A DNA stretch of 64,000 nt from CAITWF01 sp038231575 (GTDB lineage Bacteria > Verrucomicrobiota > Verrucomicrobiia > Opitutales > Opitutaceae), in contig JBBRLB010000010.1 in the NCBI GenBank assembly GCA_038231575.1, forward strand, positions 1 through 64,000, written 5' to 3'. This document shows, one piece after another, positions 1 through 8,418 of the stretch; within the stretch, counting starts at the first letter, position 1; every line of letters starts with the position of its first letter. The notes below the pieces were generated by a model. That model had not been told where the DNA came from. It saw only the letters and a program-made list of their open reading frames with translations, and searched no databases. A program made the position numbers and the translations under genes.

Positions 1-80
1 AGTTTTACCGCGCGCACGGTTAATTTTTTTAGCCGTCGCCACACGGGCTCAGGCACCTCCCACCGCAAGTTCAGTTTCAT
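1..80 (-). CDS. Possible 5' end of an unrecognised gene, cut by the window edge
   Basis: An ATG on the minus strand at position 80 opens a frame that stays open for 26 codons to the window edge. The peptide starts MKLNLRWEVPEP and is basic after that. I do not recognise a family. The orientation matches the GH92 gene just to the right, which ends at 164. The frame is too short to prove coding. A plus-strand frame is also open across this stretch, so this may be no gene at all. Confidence 0.25.
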   Translation of the reverse strand, partial: MKLNLRWEVPEPVWRRLKKLTVRAVK

Positions 81-163
81 GCGCACGCTGGGATCGCTCC
101 GTGCGCTTTCGGTTCCTTCAGATTTTGCAAACACGCCCTAGCTCGTAACCAGCGCCGCTGCAC

Positions 164-2428
164 TCAGGGATTCGGATGGCCGCGATAGGCTGGGCGGGGT
201 GCGCCGGCGACTTCGATGGTGGCAGCGGCGGGATCGAACTCTCCCCCGGTGCCCCAGTCGCTTGGTTGCGAACCCATCACGAATTTCAATTCGCCGCCCG
301 CGACGATGTCGGCGTGGTGAAGGCTCGGTTCATCGAGCGCGCGGCCGTTGAGCGTGGCCCGCTGGACGTAAAGATTTTCGCCGCCGGCATTTTCTGCAAT
401 GATGGTAAACGTCTTTCCGTTGCTTTGGTGAAACTCGATTTGCGGCACGCGTGCCCCGTGGAGCAAATAGAGATCCTGTCCGGCCACCGGGAAAAATCCG
501 GCCGTGAGAAAAACGTAGAGCGAACTCATGGCACCGTCGTCGTCATCGCCCGGCAAATTGTGGCCCGCGTATTCGCTGCGCAGTTCATTCGCCCAATAGG
601 AAGCGAGGTAGGGCCGGCCCACGCGCGCGAACAGCCACGGCGACATGAACGCCGGTTCGTTGCCAAAATTGATGTAGCCTTCGCGGAACGCGTGGGCGAG
701 GCGGCGCGTGAACGTGGCGCGTCCACCCATTTTCTCGACAAGCTTCGGCAGATCGTGCGGGACGTTGAAAGAAAACTCCCAGCAGATCGCCTCGTAGAAA
801 TCGGTGTTGAAACCGAGGTTTGCCGGGGTCGCGGAAAATTTCCCGTCGCGGGTGCGGCCACGCACGAAGCCGTGGTAGCCGTCGCTCACGAGTGAATCGT
901 CCCACACGTTGAGCCAGTTTTTCGAGCGGGCCAGGTAGCGTTCATAGTCGGCGGTTTTGCCGAGGCCTTTGGCGACCTGCGCGACGCCGAAATCGTTGTA
1001 GGCGAAATCGACGGTGGCCGAGCCCGAGCGGATGCGGCGGCTGTAGTCGGTCTTCTCGTCGCTCGCCATCCAACCATGCTCGCGGTAATTTTTTGTGCGG
1101 GCCGTTTCGGCATGATGCATGAGCACCGCGTAGGCCTGCTCCCAGTCGATGCCGGGAATTTTTTTCGCATAGGCATCCGCGATCACATTGTCGGCTTCGT
1201 TCCCGCCTTGGCCGGCCTTGAATTCGTGGCCCTGGATAAAGGCTTCGGCGACGTAACCATCGGGGGCGACACGATGCCGCTCGATGAACGAGCGGATGTT
1301 GTCGCGCATCGCCTCGGGTTCGAGAATCGACATCAGCGGGAAGAGCGATTTCCACGTGTCCCACAGTGTATAGTGGTCGTCCCAGAGCGGCGCTTTCGGA
1401 TCGAAGCCGGGCAGGTCGCCGGTGCGATCGCGCGGCTGGACCATCGCGTGCCAGACGGCGGTCGTGAACTTACGCGCCTCCTCGTCGCTGGCGCCTTCGA
1501 TCGTCGCGACGCTGAGCGCGCGGTGCCACGTCGCCGCGGCGGTGGTGCGCAGGCCGTCGAAATCCCACGCGGGAATTTCCGCGTCGAGGTAGCGCTGCGC
1601 CTGTTCGACCGAGGTAAACGACACTGCGATCTTCAGCATGACTTGCTGGCCGGCCTTGGTCGTGAAGCGCGCGTAGATGCCGAGCGATTGACCGCTCATT
1701 TGCTTACGGCCGTTGGGCGATGTCGTCTCGATGGAGTGCGCGGACGCGGAGGCGACGCCGGGCTGCACGGTCGCGCCGACCCACGTGCCGACGGCGTCGG
1801 GTGTCGTGTCGATTCGGGCCGCGAAGAACAGCTCGTAGGGGGCGGGATTCCAGTTCTTCGAATAGTGTCCGCCGCCGGTGATGAGACCCGTCGCTGGATC
1901 GGATTTGACCGAGCCTTCGTCGAGCGCGAGCTCACCACGGATTTTGCGCGCGACATCGAGGTTGATATGCGCGGCGTCGCTCGCGGGAAACGTAAAGCGA
2001 TAAAGCGCGCTGTGCCGCGCCGGGACGATCTCGGAACGGATCTCATCGCGGGTCAGCCGCACGCTGTAGACATAGGCTTTCGCGACCTCATCGGTCTTGG
2101 GTGACGCGTGGGCGGTCTCGTTGATTTCCAATCCGAGCCGCGGAGTGATCAGGAAGTTGCCATACGAAGGATTGCCGCCGGTGCCCTGCGTGTGGAGTTG
2201 CCCGAAGCCGATGATCGGCTGGCCGCCCGCGTAGCCGCCGGGCGTCGCGCCCAGCGTTTCCGGGCTGGGATAGATCGAGGCGTGAGGCAGACAGGGCCCG
2301 GGCATCGTCGAGCCCCGGCCGGCGCTGCCGATGAACGGATCGACGAGGTCCTCGACCGGCGTCGGTTGGGCGCGGGAGATCGAAAACGTGACGGCGAGGA
2401 GGCTGGGCAGGGCACGGAGGAGGCGCAT
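164..2428 (-). CDS. GH92 family alpha-mannosidase (secreted)
   Basis: A secreted glycoside hydrolase of family GH92, whose members are calcium-dependent exo-acting alpha-mannosidases that trim mannose from N-glycans and mannans. The 754-residue length fits the family. The chosen ATG at 2428 opens a clear signal peptide (MRLLRALPSLLAVTFS) and the mature part starts with the family signature VDPFIGSAGRG. Further GH92 marks are HYTLWDTWKS near residue 350, NVIADAYAKKIPGID, and the acidic catalytic stretch DDDDGAMSS near residue 629, followed by YVFLTAGFFPVAG. The reading frame is open a further 140 codons upstream, but that stretch is Arg/Pro-rich and lacks homology-like features. The gene is divergent from the SGNH hydrolase at 2578. 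The linkage (alpha-1,2, 1,3 or 1,6) cannot be told from sequence. Confidence 0.9.
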   Translation of the reverse strand: MRLLRALPSLLAVTFSISRAQPTPVEDLVDPFIGSAGRGSTMPGPCLPHASIYPSPETLGATPGGYAGGQPIIGFGQLHTQGTGGNPSYGNFLITPRLGLEINETAHASPKTDEVAKAYVYSVRLTRDEIRSEIVPARHSALYRFTFPASDAAHINLDVARKIRGELALDEGSVKSDPATGLITGGGHYSKNWNPAPYELFFAARIDTTPDAVGTWVGATVQPGVASASAHSIETTSPNGRKQMSGQSLGIYARFTTKAGQQVMLKIAVSFTSVEQAQRYLDAEIPAWDFDGLRTTAAATWHRALSVATIEGASDEEARKFTTAVWHAMVQPRDRTGDLPGFDPKAPLWDDHYTLWDTWKSLFPLMSILEPEAMRDNIRSFIERHRVAPDGYVAEAFIQGHEFKAGQGGNEADNVIADAYAKKIPGIDWEQAYAVLMHHAETARTKNYREHGWMASDEKTDYSRRIRSGSATVDFAYNDFGVAQVAKGLGKTADYERYLARSKNWLNVWDDSLVSDGYHGFVRGRTRDGKFSATPANLGFNTDFYEAICWEFSFNVPHDLPKLVEKMGGRATFTRRLAHAFREGYINFGNEPAFMSPWLFARVGRPYLASYWANELRSEYAGHNLPGDDDDGAMSSLYVFLTAGFFPVAGQDLYLLHGARVPQIEFHQSNGKTFTIIAENAGGENLYVQRATLNGRALDEPSLHHADIVAGGELKFVMGSQPSDWGTGGEFDPAAATIEVAGAPRPAYRGHPNP

Positions 2429-2577
2429 GGGGTGAGGCGGACGCGTCGCACGGACGCAGCACCGTCGTTTCCGGTTTCGCGGACCGGCGCAAGCTAACGC
2501 AACCTTTGCACGGAATTCATCACGCCTGTTGCCAACCTTGCGACGGCGTTTCACCTTCCCGGCACCCTCCGCCCCCC

Positions 2578-3288
2578 ATGAGATATCTCCGGCCTGTTTT
2601 GCTTTTTCTCCTCCTCCGTTCGCTAGCCTCCGCCCAAACGCCCGAAGCCAAGGCGGCGAAAGCGCCGGAAGCGTCCTTCGCGCCGGTGGCGGATATAGCC
2701 GGACTGCCGCGCGTGCTGCTCCTCGGCGATTCGATCTCGATGGGTTACACGCTGCCGGTGCGGGCGCGCCTGCACGGCAAGGCCAACGTTCAGCGGCCGG
2801 CGGAAAATTGCAGCGAGTCGGCCAAGGGCGTGAAACGACTCGACGCATGGCTCAGCGACGGCAAGTGGGACGTGATCCATTTCAACTTTGGGTTGCACGA
2901 TGTGAAGTATCTCGATGCCGCCGGAAAATACGTGACGCCGGACAAGGGCGAGCAGGTCGCCTCTGTCGCCGACTACGAAAAAAATCTCCGCCTGATCGTC
3001 GCGCGGCTGAAGCAGACCGGCGCCAAACTCATTTTCGCGACGACCACGCCCGTGCCGTCGGCTTCATCGGGGCGCGTCGAACACGACGAGCGGCGTTACA
3101 ACGAGGCCGCCGTGCGCGTGATGAAGGAACTCGGCGTTGCCGTCGATGATCTGCACGCCGTGGCCACCGCACAACAGGCCAAGATTCAGTTGCCCCACAA
3201 CGTGCACTTCACGCCGCAAGGCTACGACGTCCTCGCCGATGCCGTGGTTGGCATGATTGGGCCGGCGCTGCCGTCCGCCGCGAAGTAA
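2578..3288 (+). CDS. Secreted SGNH/GDSL-type hydrolase
   Basis: A 236-residue exported hydrolase of the SGNH superfamily, which removes acyl groups (often acetyl) from carbohydrates. The start at 2578 gives a clean signal peptide ending near SLASAQ. Block I is GDSIS with the candidate nucleophile Ser52. The block III region reads NFGLHD rather than the usual GxND. Near the C-terminus NVHFTPQGY supplies the catalytic His in the block V position, with Asn where many families have Asp. It is divergent from the GH92 gene and probably co-transcribed with the small membrane protein at 3309, 20 bases downstream. A carbohydrate acetyl esterase role is inferred from neighbours, not shown. Confidence 0.8.
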   Translation: MRYLRPVLLFLLLRSLASAQTPEAKAAKAPEASFAPVADIAGLPRVLLLGDSISMGYTLPVRARLHGKANVQRPAENCSESAKGVKRLDAWLSDGKWDVIHFNFGLHDVKYLDAAGKYVTPDKGEQVASVADYEKNLRLIVARLKQTGAKLIFATTTPVPSASSGRVEHDERRYNEAAVRVMKELGVAVDDLHAVATAQQAKIQLPHNVHFTPQGYDVLADAVVGMIGPALPSAAK

Positions 3289-3308
3289 CCGCCGCCGGTC
3301 GCACGATC

Positions 3309-3722
3309 ATGAGCGACACGACTTGGATCATCGGAGTCCGCCTCGCCGGATTTTTTCATTTTGTGACGCTCGGGCTGGCGTGCTTCACGCCGATTCCACC
3401 GGATTGGGACAAGAATCTTTCGGGCCTGCCGGAGATTCACCGGCGCTTCGCGGTCGCGCAGAACTTTTTCATCGGCGCGACGATCGCCTTCTGCGGCGCG
3501 GCCAGCTTGTGCTTTGCTCCGGAACTTGTCGCGGGTCCCCCCGCATCGCGCATCGTGTGCGCCGGCATCGCATTGTGGTGGGGCGGCCGGCTCGTGGTGT
3601 TGCAGTGGCTGCGCGTGTGGCCGCATCTGGTGGGTGCGGGGTGGCGCGTCGGGTTTGTCCTGCTGCAGGTCGAGTGTGTTGCCTACGCGGTGGCCTTTGG
3701 CTGGTTGGCGCTCCGGCGCTGA
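3309..3722 (+). CDS. Small integral membrane protein of unknown function
   Basis: A 137-residue hydrophobic protein with about four predicted membrane segments: residues 5-25, 50-68, 80-98 and 105-133. Charged or polar loops include a PPDWDKNLSGLPEIHRR stretch after the first segment. I do not recognise a named family. Similar small four-helix membrane proteins of unknown role are common in Opitutaceae. It sits tightly between the SGNH hydrolase (20 bases upstream) and the beta-propeller gene (42 bases downstream), all on the plus strand, so an operon is likely. Confidence 0.75.
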   Translation: MSDTTWIIGVRLAGFFHFVTLGLACFTPIPPDWDKNLSGLPEIHRRFAVAQNFFIGATIAFCGAASLCFAPELVAGPPASRIVCAGIALWWGGRLVVLQWLRVWPHLVGAGWRVGFVLLQVECVAYAVAFGWLALRR

Positions 3723-3763
3723 GCGCTTGCGGCTTCGGCCTGGCTGCGATTCTGTTCCGCAGC

Positions 3764-5086
3764 ATGTCGTCGAAGCCCTTGATTCTTTTGTTCGCCGCGA
3801 TGTGGTCGGCCGCCATGACCCGGGCGCAAACCCCTTCTGCGGCCGAGGCGATGAAGCTCGCGCGAGAGGCGACGGATGCGGCGGAGGCGAAGGATTTTCC
3901 GACCTACCTCGCGAAGATGGAAGCGGCCGCGGCGCTGCGGCCGGATTTTCCGCGCATTCTCACCAATCTGGCGGCGGCCCAACTCGCCAACGATCACGCC
4001 GATGACGCGCTCGCGACACTGCGGCGGCTCGCGGCGCTTGGGGTGCACTCGCCGGTCGACAAATCCGAGGAGTTTGCGGCGCTCCGCGGGCAGAAGGAAT
4101 TCAAGGACGTCGTGGCGAAGCTCGCTAAGAACATGGAAGGCATCGGCGAGGCCGACATGGCATTCACCGTTCCCGACATGACCGGCGTGATCGAAGGCAT
4201 CGCATGGCGCGAGAAGACGGGCGATTTTTTCTTCGGCGATGTGCACAACCGCGTCGTGTGGCAGCGCACGAAGGATAAAAAAATCCGGCGCTTCAGCGCC
4301 GACGATGAGAATCTCTTTGGGGTGTTTGGCTTGGCGGTCGACGAGGAGCGCGGGGCGCTGTGGGGTGCGACAGCAGCGGTGCCTGCCATGCGCGGTTACG
4401 TCAACGAACTCGACGGCGCGGCGGGCCTCGCGGAGTTCGATCTCGAGGATGGTTCACTGCGGCGGATGATCCTCGTGCCGAAAACCCACGATCATCAAAC
4501 CCACGTGATCGGCGATCTCGCGCTGGCGCCGGATGGCGCGATTTTTCTGCCCGACAGCGGCGCACCGGTGTTGTGGTGGCTGCCGTCGCGCGCGGTGGCA
4601 CTGGAGGTGTTTGCTGAAAGCCCGGAGTTCATGTCGCTGCAGGGCATCGTCGTCGTGCCGGAGCTGAACGCGCTTTTCATCGCCGATCATGCCAACGGAC
4701 TCCTCCGGATCGATCTCGCGTCGCGCGCGGTGCGGCGCCTCGAGTCCCCGCCGGACACCACGCTCATCGGGCTCGATGGCCTCGTGCGCGCGCCGAACGG
4801 CGATTTGATCGCGGTGCAGAATGGATTGAAGCCGGCGCGCGTGCTGCGGCTGACGCTCGACGAAAGCGGCGAGGCCGTGGCGAAGGTGGCGGTGTTGGAG
4901 TCGGCTCATCTCAACATGCCGGCGCCCGCGCTGGGTTGCCTCGCGACGGGCGGCGATCTCTTTCTGGTCGGCAATGCGGGCTGGAGCCGGTTTGAAGGCG
5001 AAGAGGTGAAGCCGACCGCGCCGCGGCCCGTGCCGATTTTCAAAACCAGGCTCAGCGTCCCGCCGCCGCCCCAGAAGAAAAAATAG
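3764..5086 (+). CDS. Secreted TPR/beta-propeller (SMP-30/NHL-like) protein
   Basis: A 440-residue exported protein. The start at 3764 gives a signal peptide ending at MTRAQ. Residues 25-115 look like a short helical, TPR-like region (EAMKLAREATDAAEAKDF, then FPRILTNLAAAQLAN). From about residue 130 to the end the protein resembles an SMP-30/gluconolactonase or NHL-type six-bladed beta-propeller, with blade phrases such as GVIEGIAWREKTGDFFFGD, GLDGLVRAPNGDLIAVQ and IGDLALAPDGAIFLPD. The C-terminus is Pro/Lys-rich. Propellers of this kind may be lactonases or only binding scaffolds. No metal-binding catalytic set is obvious, so I would not call an enzyme. Confidence 0.75.
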   Translation: MSSKPLILLFAAMWSAAMTRAQTPSAAEAMKLAREATDAAEAKDFPTYLAKMEAAAALRPDFPRILTNLAAAQLANDHADDALATLRRLAALGVHSPVDKSEEFAALRGQKEFKDVVAKLAKNMEGIGEADMAFTVPDMTGVIEGIAWREKTGDFFFGDVHNRVVWQRTKDKKIRRFSADDENLFGVFGLAVDEERGALWGATAAVPAMRGYVNELDGAAGLAEFDLEDGSLRRMILVPKTHDHQTHVIGDLALAPDGAIFLPDSGAPVLWWLPSRAVALEVFAESPEFMSLQGIVVVPELNALFIADHANGLLRIDLASRAVRRLESPPDTTLIGLDGLVRAPNGDLIAVQNGLKPARVLRLTLDESGEAVAKVAVLESAHLNMPAPALGCLATGGDLFLVGNAGWSRFEGEEVKPTAPRPVPIFKTRLSVPPPPQKKK

Positions 5087-5118
5087 CTTTCTTGTTCTAT
5101 CCCCAACCCCGTCCCGCC

Positions 5119-6495
5119 ATGACCCCATCCACCCGCCGCGATTTCCTAAAAACCGTCACCACCGCCAGTGCTGCGGCGCTCACGTTGAGCGCCGTTGCGC
5201 GCGCGGCGGAAACCGCGCCGCCGCGCGGGAAGGGCAAGAGCGTCGTGGGCCTGCGCGCACCGAAGATCGAGGTCGTGCGCTGGGGCTTCATCGGACTCGG
5301 CGCACGCGGCAGCAGCACGCTGCGCGAGACGATGCTGCTCGAGCACTGCGAGATTCGCGCGCTGTGCGACAACCACGCGCCGACGCTCGCGAAAGCCGTC
5401 GCCGCGGTCAAAAAAAACCACCGGCCCGATCCGGCGCTGTTTGGCGAGAGCGACGAGGCTTACCAGAAAATGATCGAGCGCGACGACCTCGACGCGGTGT
5501 TCATCTGCACGCCGTGGCGCTGGCACGTGCCGATGGCGGTCGCGGCGATGCGCGCGGGCAAGCACGCGTTCATCGAAGTGCCCGCGGCGGTGACGCTCGA
5601 CGAATGCTGGCAGCTCGTGAACACGGCGGAGGAGACGCAGCGCCACTGCATGATGATGGAGAACTGCTGCTACGGTCGCGAGGAGCTGATGCTCTTGCGC
5701 ATGTGCCGCGAGGGCGTGTTCGGCGATCTGTTGCACGGCGAGGCGTCCTACCTTCACGATCTGCGCGCGCAGACCAAGGAGATCGAACACGGCACGGGGA
5801 GCTGGCGCATCCGCGAGCACGAACTGCGCAACGGCAACATTTATCCGACGCACGGGCTCGGTCCCGTGGCCCAATACATGAGCGTCAACCGCGGTGATCG
5901 CTTCGCGCGGCTGGTGTCGTTCAGCAGCGCGGGGCTCGGGCTGCCAGACTATGTGGAGAAAAATTTCCCGGCCGGCAGTCCGCGGCGCACCGCGAAGTAT
6001 GTCTGCGGCGACATGAACACCTCCATCGTGAAGACCGCGCGTGGCCGCACGATCGTTGTGCAGCACGACACGATGAACCCGCGGCCTTACTCGCGCAGCA
6101 ATCTGATCCAGGGCACGCGTGGCTTGTTCTCCGGTTATCCGAGCCGCATTTACGTCGAGGGCCGCAACAAAACCGAGGCGTGGGAGACGGACCTCGCGAA
6201 GTGGTTCGAAGAATTTGAGCACCCGCTCTGGAAAAAAGTCGCGGCGGTCGCGGCCGCCTTGCCGAAGGACGGCACGACGGGACATGGTGGCATGGATTTC
6301 GTGATGCGCTGGCGGATCGTGCAGTGCCTGCGCGAGGGCCTGCCGCTCGATCAGGATGTCTACGATGCGGCCACATGGAGTAGTATTTCCGAGCTCAGCG
6401 AAAAATCGGTGGCCGCCGGCGGCGCGCCGATGGAGGTGCCGGATTTCACGCGTGGCGCGTGGGAAACGACCGTGCCGCTGGGCATCGTGACCTGA
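5119..6495 (+). CDS. Gfo/Idh/MocA family protein, GH109-type (NAD-dependent glycosidase-like)
   Basis: A 458-residue protein with a twin-arginine signal (TRRDFLKTV, residues 5-13). The Rossmann nucleotide-binding motif GFIGLGARG lies at about residues 57-65. It has the GH109 pattern rather than that of ordinary Gfo/Idh oxidoreductases: EVPAAVT where oxidoreductases have EKP, and the phrase NIYPTHGLGPVAQYM. Family GH109 uses tightly bound NAD+ in a redox-assisted elimination mechanism. Characterised members cleave alpha-N-acetylgalactosamine from glycans. Position next to GH92 and upstream of a sialidase locus fits host-type glycan breakdown. The substrate is inferred from the family. Confidence 0.85.
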   Translation: MTPSTRRDFLKTVTTASAAALTLSAVARAAETAPPRGKGKSVVGLRAPKIEVVRWGFIGLGARGSSTLRETMLLEHCEIRALCDNHAPTLAKAVAAVKKNHRPDPALFGESDEAYQKMIERDDLDAVFICTPWRWHVPMAVAAMRAGKHAFIEVPAAVTLDECWQLVNTAEETQRHCMMMENCCYGREELMLLRMCREGVFGDLLHGEASYLHDLRAQTKEIEHGTGSWRIREHELRNGNIYPTHGLGPVAQYMSVNRGDRFARLVSFSSAGLGLPDYVEKNFPAGSPRRTAKYVCGDMNTSIVKTARGRTIVVQHDTMNPRPYSRSNLIQGTRGLFSGYPSRIYVEGRNKTEAWETDLAKWFEEFEHPLWKKVAAVAAALPKDGTTGHGGMDFVMRWRIVQCLREGLPLDQDVYDAATWSSISELSEKSVAAGGAPMEVPDFTRGAWETTVPLGIVT

Positions 6496-6520
6496 CGGCG
6501 GCCCGACCAAAACGTGGGAC

Positions 6521-6556
6521 GCGCGGGAGTGAGCCCGCGCCGCGAAGTGAGTGCGG
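6521..6556 (+). terminator. Two adjacent hairpins after the GH109-type gene
   Basis: Directly after the stop at 6495 are two stems. GCGCGGG (6521-6527) pairs with CCCGCGC (6534-6540). CCGC (6540-6543) pairs with GCGG (6553-6556). Both loops contain AGTGAG. There is no U-tract, so a factor-independent terminator is only a possibility. Confidence 0.4.
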
Positions 6557-6630
6557 CGTCAGCGTAACTACGCAGTCCGTTTCGAGCCTCGCGCCTTGCG
6601 GCGCCTCCCAACGGCTGTCTTCGTCCGGCG

Positions 6631-7341
6631 ATGAAAATTCCACGCTTCGTCCGTTTTGTTGCCGTCATTCTAGCGTTCGCGCCGCGCGCGCTGTTCGCGG
6701 CCGAGCCTGACGCTTCGGCGGAGGCGCTGAAGGCTTCCGGTCTCACCTCGGCGCAGCTGCTCGCCGGCTTGAAGAGCGGTTTAGGCACCCTCGTCGATCT
6801 CGGATCCGCCGATCTCGCCAAGCCGGGCGCGCTGCAGGTGCAGACGCCCAGCTCGATGAACAAACTCGAGTCGATGCTGAAGAAAATGAATCAATCGGGC
6901 GCGTTCGACTCGTTCAAGGCGTCGCTTAACCAGGCGGCGATGAAAGTCGCGCCGCAAAGCACCGCGATCCTGAAAGGGGCAATCGGGCCGTTGTCATCGT
7001 CCGACGCGATGGGGTTGTTGAACGGTGCGCCGACCAGCGGGACGCAGGTGTTGCGCAAGTCCTCGGAGTCCGCCCTCCGCACGAAGCTCATGCCCCTCGT
7101 CAGCGAGGCGCTCGCGGCCAACGGCACTGCGGCCAAGGCGAAAGATTTGCTAGCGAAGGCCGGTCCGATGGCGTCGATGATGGGCGTGCCCAGTGCGACC
7201 GATTTGGAAAATCATCTCCTGACGCAAGTGCTCGACGCGACCTTTGGCGCCATCGGCAAGCAGGAGACGGCGCTGCGCGCCAACCCCGCGCAATTCAAGG
7301 ACGCGCTCGCGACCAAAGTTTTCAGCCTCGGGAAGAAATAA
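6631..7341 (+). CDS. DUF4197 family exported protein
   Basis: A 236-residue exported helical protein of the DUF4197 family, which is of unknown function and widespread in Gram-negative bacteria. The signal peptide ends at ALFAA. Family marks are LLAGLKSGLG, the central AAMKVAPQSTAILKGAI region and LLNGAPTSGTQVLR, followed by LMPLVSEALA and a C-terminal helix pair with the TFGAIGKQE phrase. Family members often end in this helix. The start at 6631 is the only one that gives a signal peptide. The gene is preceded by hairpins at 6521-6556 and so is probably transcribed on its own. Confidence 0.88.
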   Translation: MKIPRFVRFVAVILAFAPRALFAAEPDASAEALKASGLTSAQLLAGLKSGLGTLVDLGSADLAKPGALQVQTPSSMNKLESMLKKMNQSGAFDSFKASLNQAAMKVAPQSTAILKGAIGPLSSSDAMGLLNGAPTSGTQVLRKSSESALRTKLMPLVSEALAANGTAAKAKDLLAKAGPMASMMGVPSATDLENHLLTQVLDATFGAIGKQETALRANPAQFKDALATKVFSLGKK

Positions 7342-7438
7342 TCTCCCGGGCCCCCTGGCGAGCCGGCGCTTTCGCCGCCCCGCCCGTGGGCGTGATGAGG
7401 ATTGTCGCCCGCGCCAATTCGGCTGAGGTTTTCCGCGC

Positions 7439-7900
7439 ATGTCCTCCCAACCCATTCCCGGCTCCAGCGGCGACGTGCTGACGGATTTGCCGTCGGCCTA
7501 CACGCCACATGCGGCGACGGGCTTGCTGCACTTGCCGCGCTTTCTCGCGAAGTGCCGCTACGTGAAGGCGCACGGCGCGCTCCCGCCGAGTTACGCGAAA
7601 AACTACAAGCGCGGCTGCGATCGATTTTTGAGCCAGCACCTCGGAATCGATCCGGGGGACGTGGAGCAGATTGTGTTTGAGTCGGCGACGGACGCGGAAG
7701 TGGAGGCGAAGTTGAAAACGCTGTTGCCGGCCGAGGTGCGCGCGGCGCAGTGGAACCGCCGCTACGTCCAAATGGGCATGACCGAGGCCGGCCGCGAGTT
7801 CATGAAGCAGGCGCTCACCGCGATGGGCTGCGCGGATCGCGTCGACGAAATCAAGAGCGTGCCCGATCTGATGGAGTTCGACGAAGGCCGGATTGAGTGA
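7439..7900 (+). CDS. DUF5069 family protein
   Basis: A 153-residue soluble protein of the DUF5069 family, which is common in Verrucomicrobia and Planctomycetes and has no known function. Recognisable parts are GLLHLPRFLAKCR, KNYKRGCDRFL and RRYVQMGMTE near the C-terminus. No signal peptide or catalytic motif is visible. It is followed by the palindromic repeat at 7910-7986 and then a small unknown gene at 8000. It may share a transcript with that gene, although the repeat lies between them. Confidence 0.8.
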   Translation: MSSQPIPGSSGDVLTDLPSAYTPHAATGLLHLPRFLAKCRYVKAHGALPPSYAKNYKRGCDRFLSQHLGIDPGDVEQIVFESATDAEVEAKLKTLLPAEVRAAQWNRRYVQMGMTEAGREFMKQALTAMGCADRVDEIKSVPDLMEFDEGRIE

Positions 7901-7909
7901 ACGATTTTA

Positions 7910-7986
7910 TGTGGAACTCAGGAAATCGGGAAAGGACGTTCGGTAAGTAGGGGCCGGGTTTGCTTCCCGACTTCCCGGGTTCCACA
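7910..7986. repeat. Palindromic intergenic repeat, copy 1
   Basis: A left arm at 7910-7932 starting TGTGGAACTCAGGAAATC is matched by an inverted right arm at 7964-7986 ending CCGGGTTCCACA. Twenty of 23 arm positions are complementary, and the loop is 31 bases. The same arm sequence occurs at 36795-36857 (copy 2), so this is a dispersed element of REP or MITE type rather than a simple terminator. It fills almost the whole gap between the genes at 7439-7900 and 8000-8320. Confidence 0.85.
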
Positions 7987-7999
7987 TTCCTCCTCCTCC

Positions 8000-8320
8000 A
8001 TGATCAAAGGCCAGAAAGTCGTCTGCGTGAACGACACGTTCACTCCCACCATCCGGGCGCTCTACCAGCAACTGCCGGTGAAGCACGACGTCTACACGAT
8101 TCGCGAGGTCTTCCTCGGGCGCGAAAAAATTGTGCGCGGCGGCGAGACGGCGACGGTCGGCCTGCTCCTTGAGGAATTGAAGAACCCGCCGGACCCGTTT
8201 CATCAAGGCAACCAGGAACTCGGTTTTTCGTCGGAGCGGTTCGCGCCCCTCGAAGAATTGCCGTCGGAGGAGGTCGAGGCGGAGGAAGTCGCGCACTCCG
8301 GCGCGTGGGCGCCGGCGTAG
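8000..8320 (+). CDS. Conserved hypothetical protein, 106 aa
   Basis: A small soluble protein I cannot place in a named family. The middle reads like a compact alpha/beta domain (YTIREVFLGR, then VGLLLEELKNP) followed by ELGFSSERFAPLEEL and an acidic tail. The pattern (IREV, LLLEEL, FSSERFAPLEE) resembles small uncharacterised proteins seen across several phyla, so it is likely a real gene. The ATG at 8000 directly follows a pyrimidine-rich stretch. The gene lies between the palindromic repeat and the sialic acid lyase. Confidence 0.65.
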   Translation: MIKGQKVVCVNDTFTPTIRALYQQLPVKHDVYTIREVFLGREKIVRGGETATVGLLLEELKNPPDPFHQGNQELGFSSERFAPLEELPSEEVEAEEVAHSGAWAPA

Positions 8321-8418
8321 GGCGCGTGCGCCGAAAGGTATGACGCTGGCACCACTCAAGGGTTCTTGAGCGCGCCGCGCCGCTGGAGAAGATCACCAGT
8401 CCACGCTCCCACCTTCGC

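Noticed and set aside
164..895. Plus-strand frame of 239 codons inside the GH92 gene
   Set aside because: It is antisense to the catalytic region of the mannosidase and has no signal, motif or ribosome site.
6667..6674. GTCATTCT within the DUF4197 gene, the same octamer as the element at 13688
   Set aside because: It lies in the signal-peptide coding region without an inverted partner, so it is coincidence.
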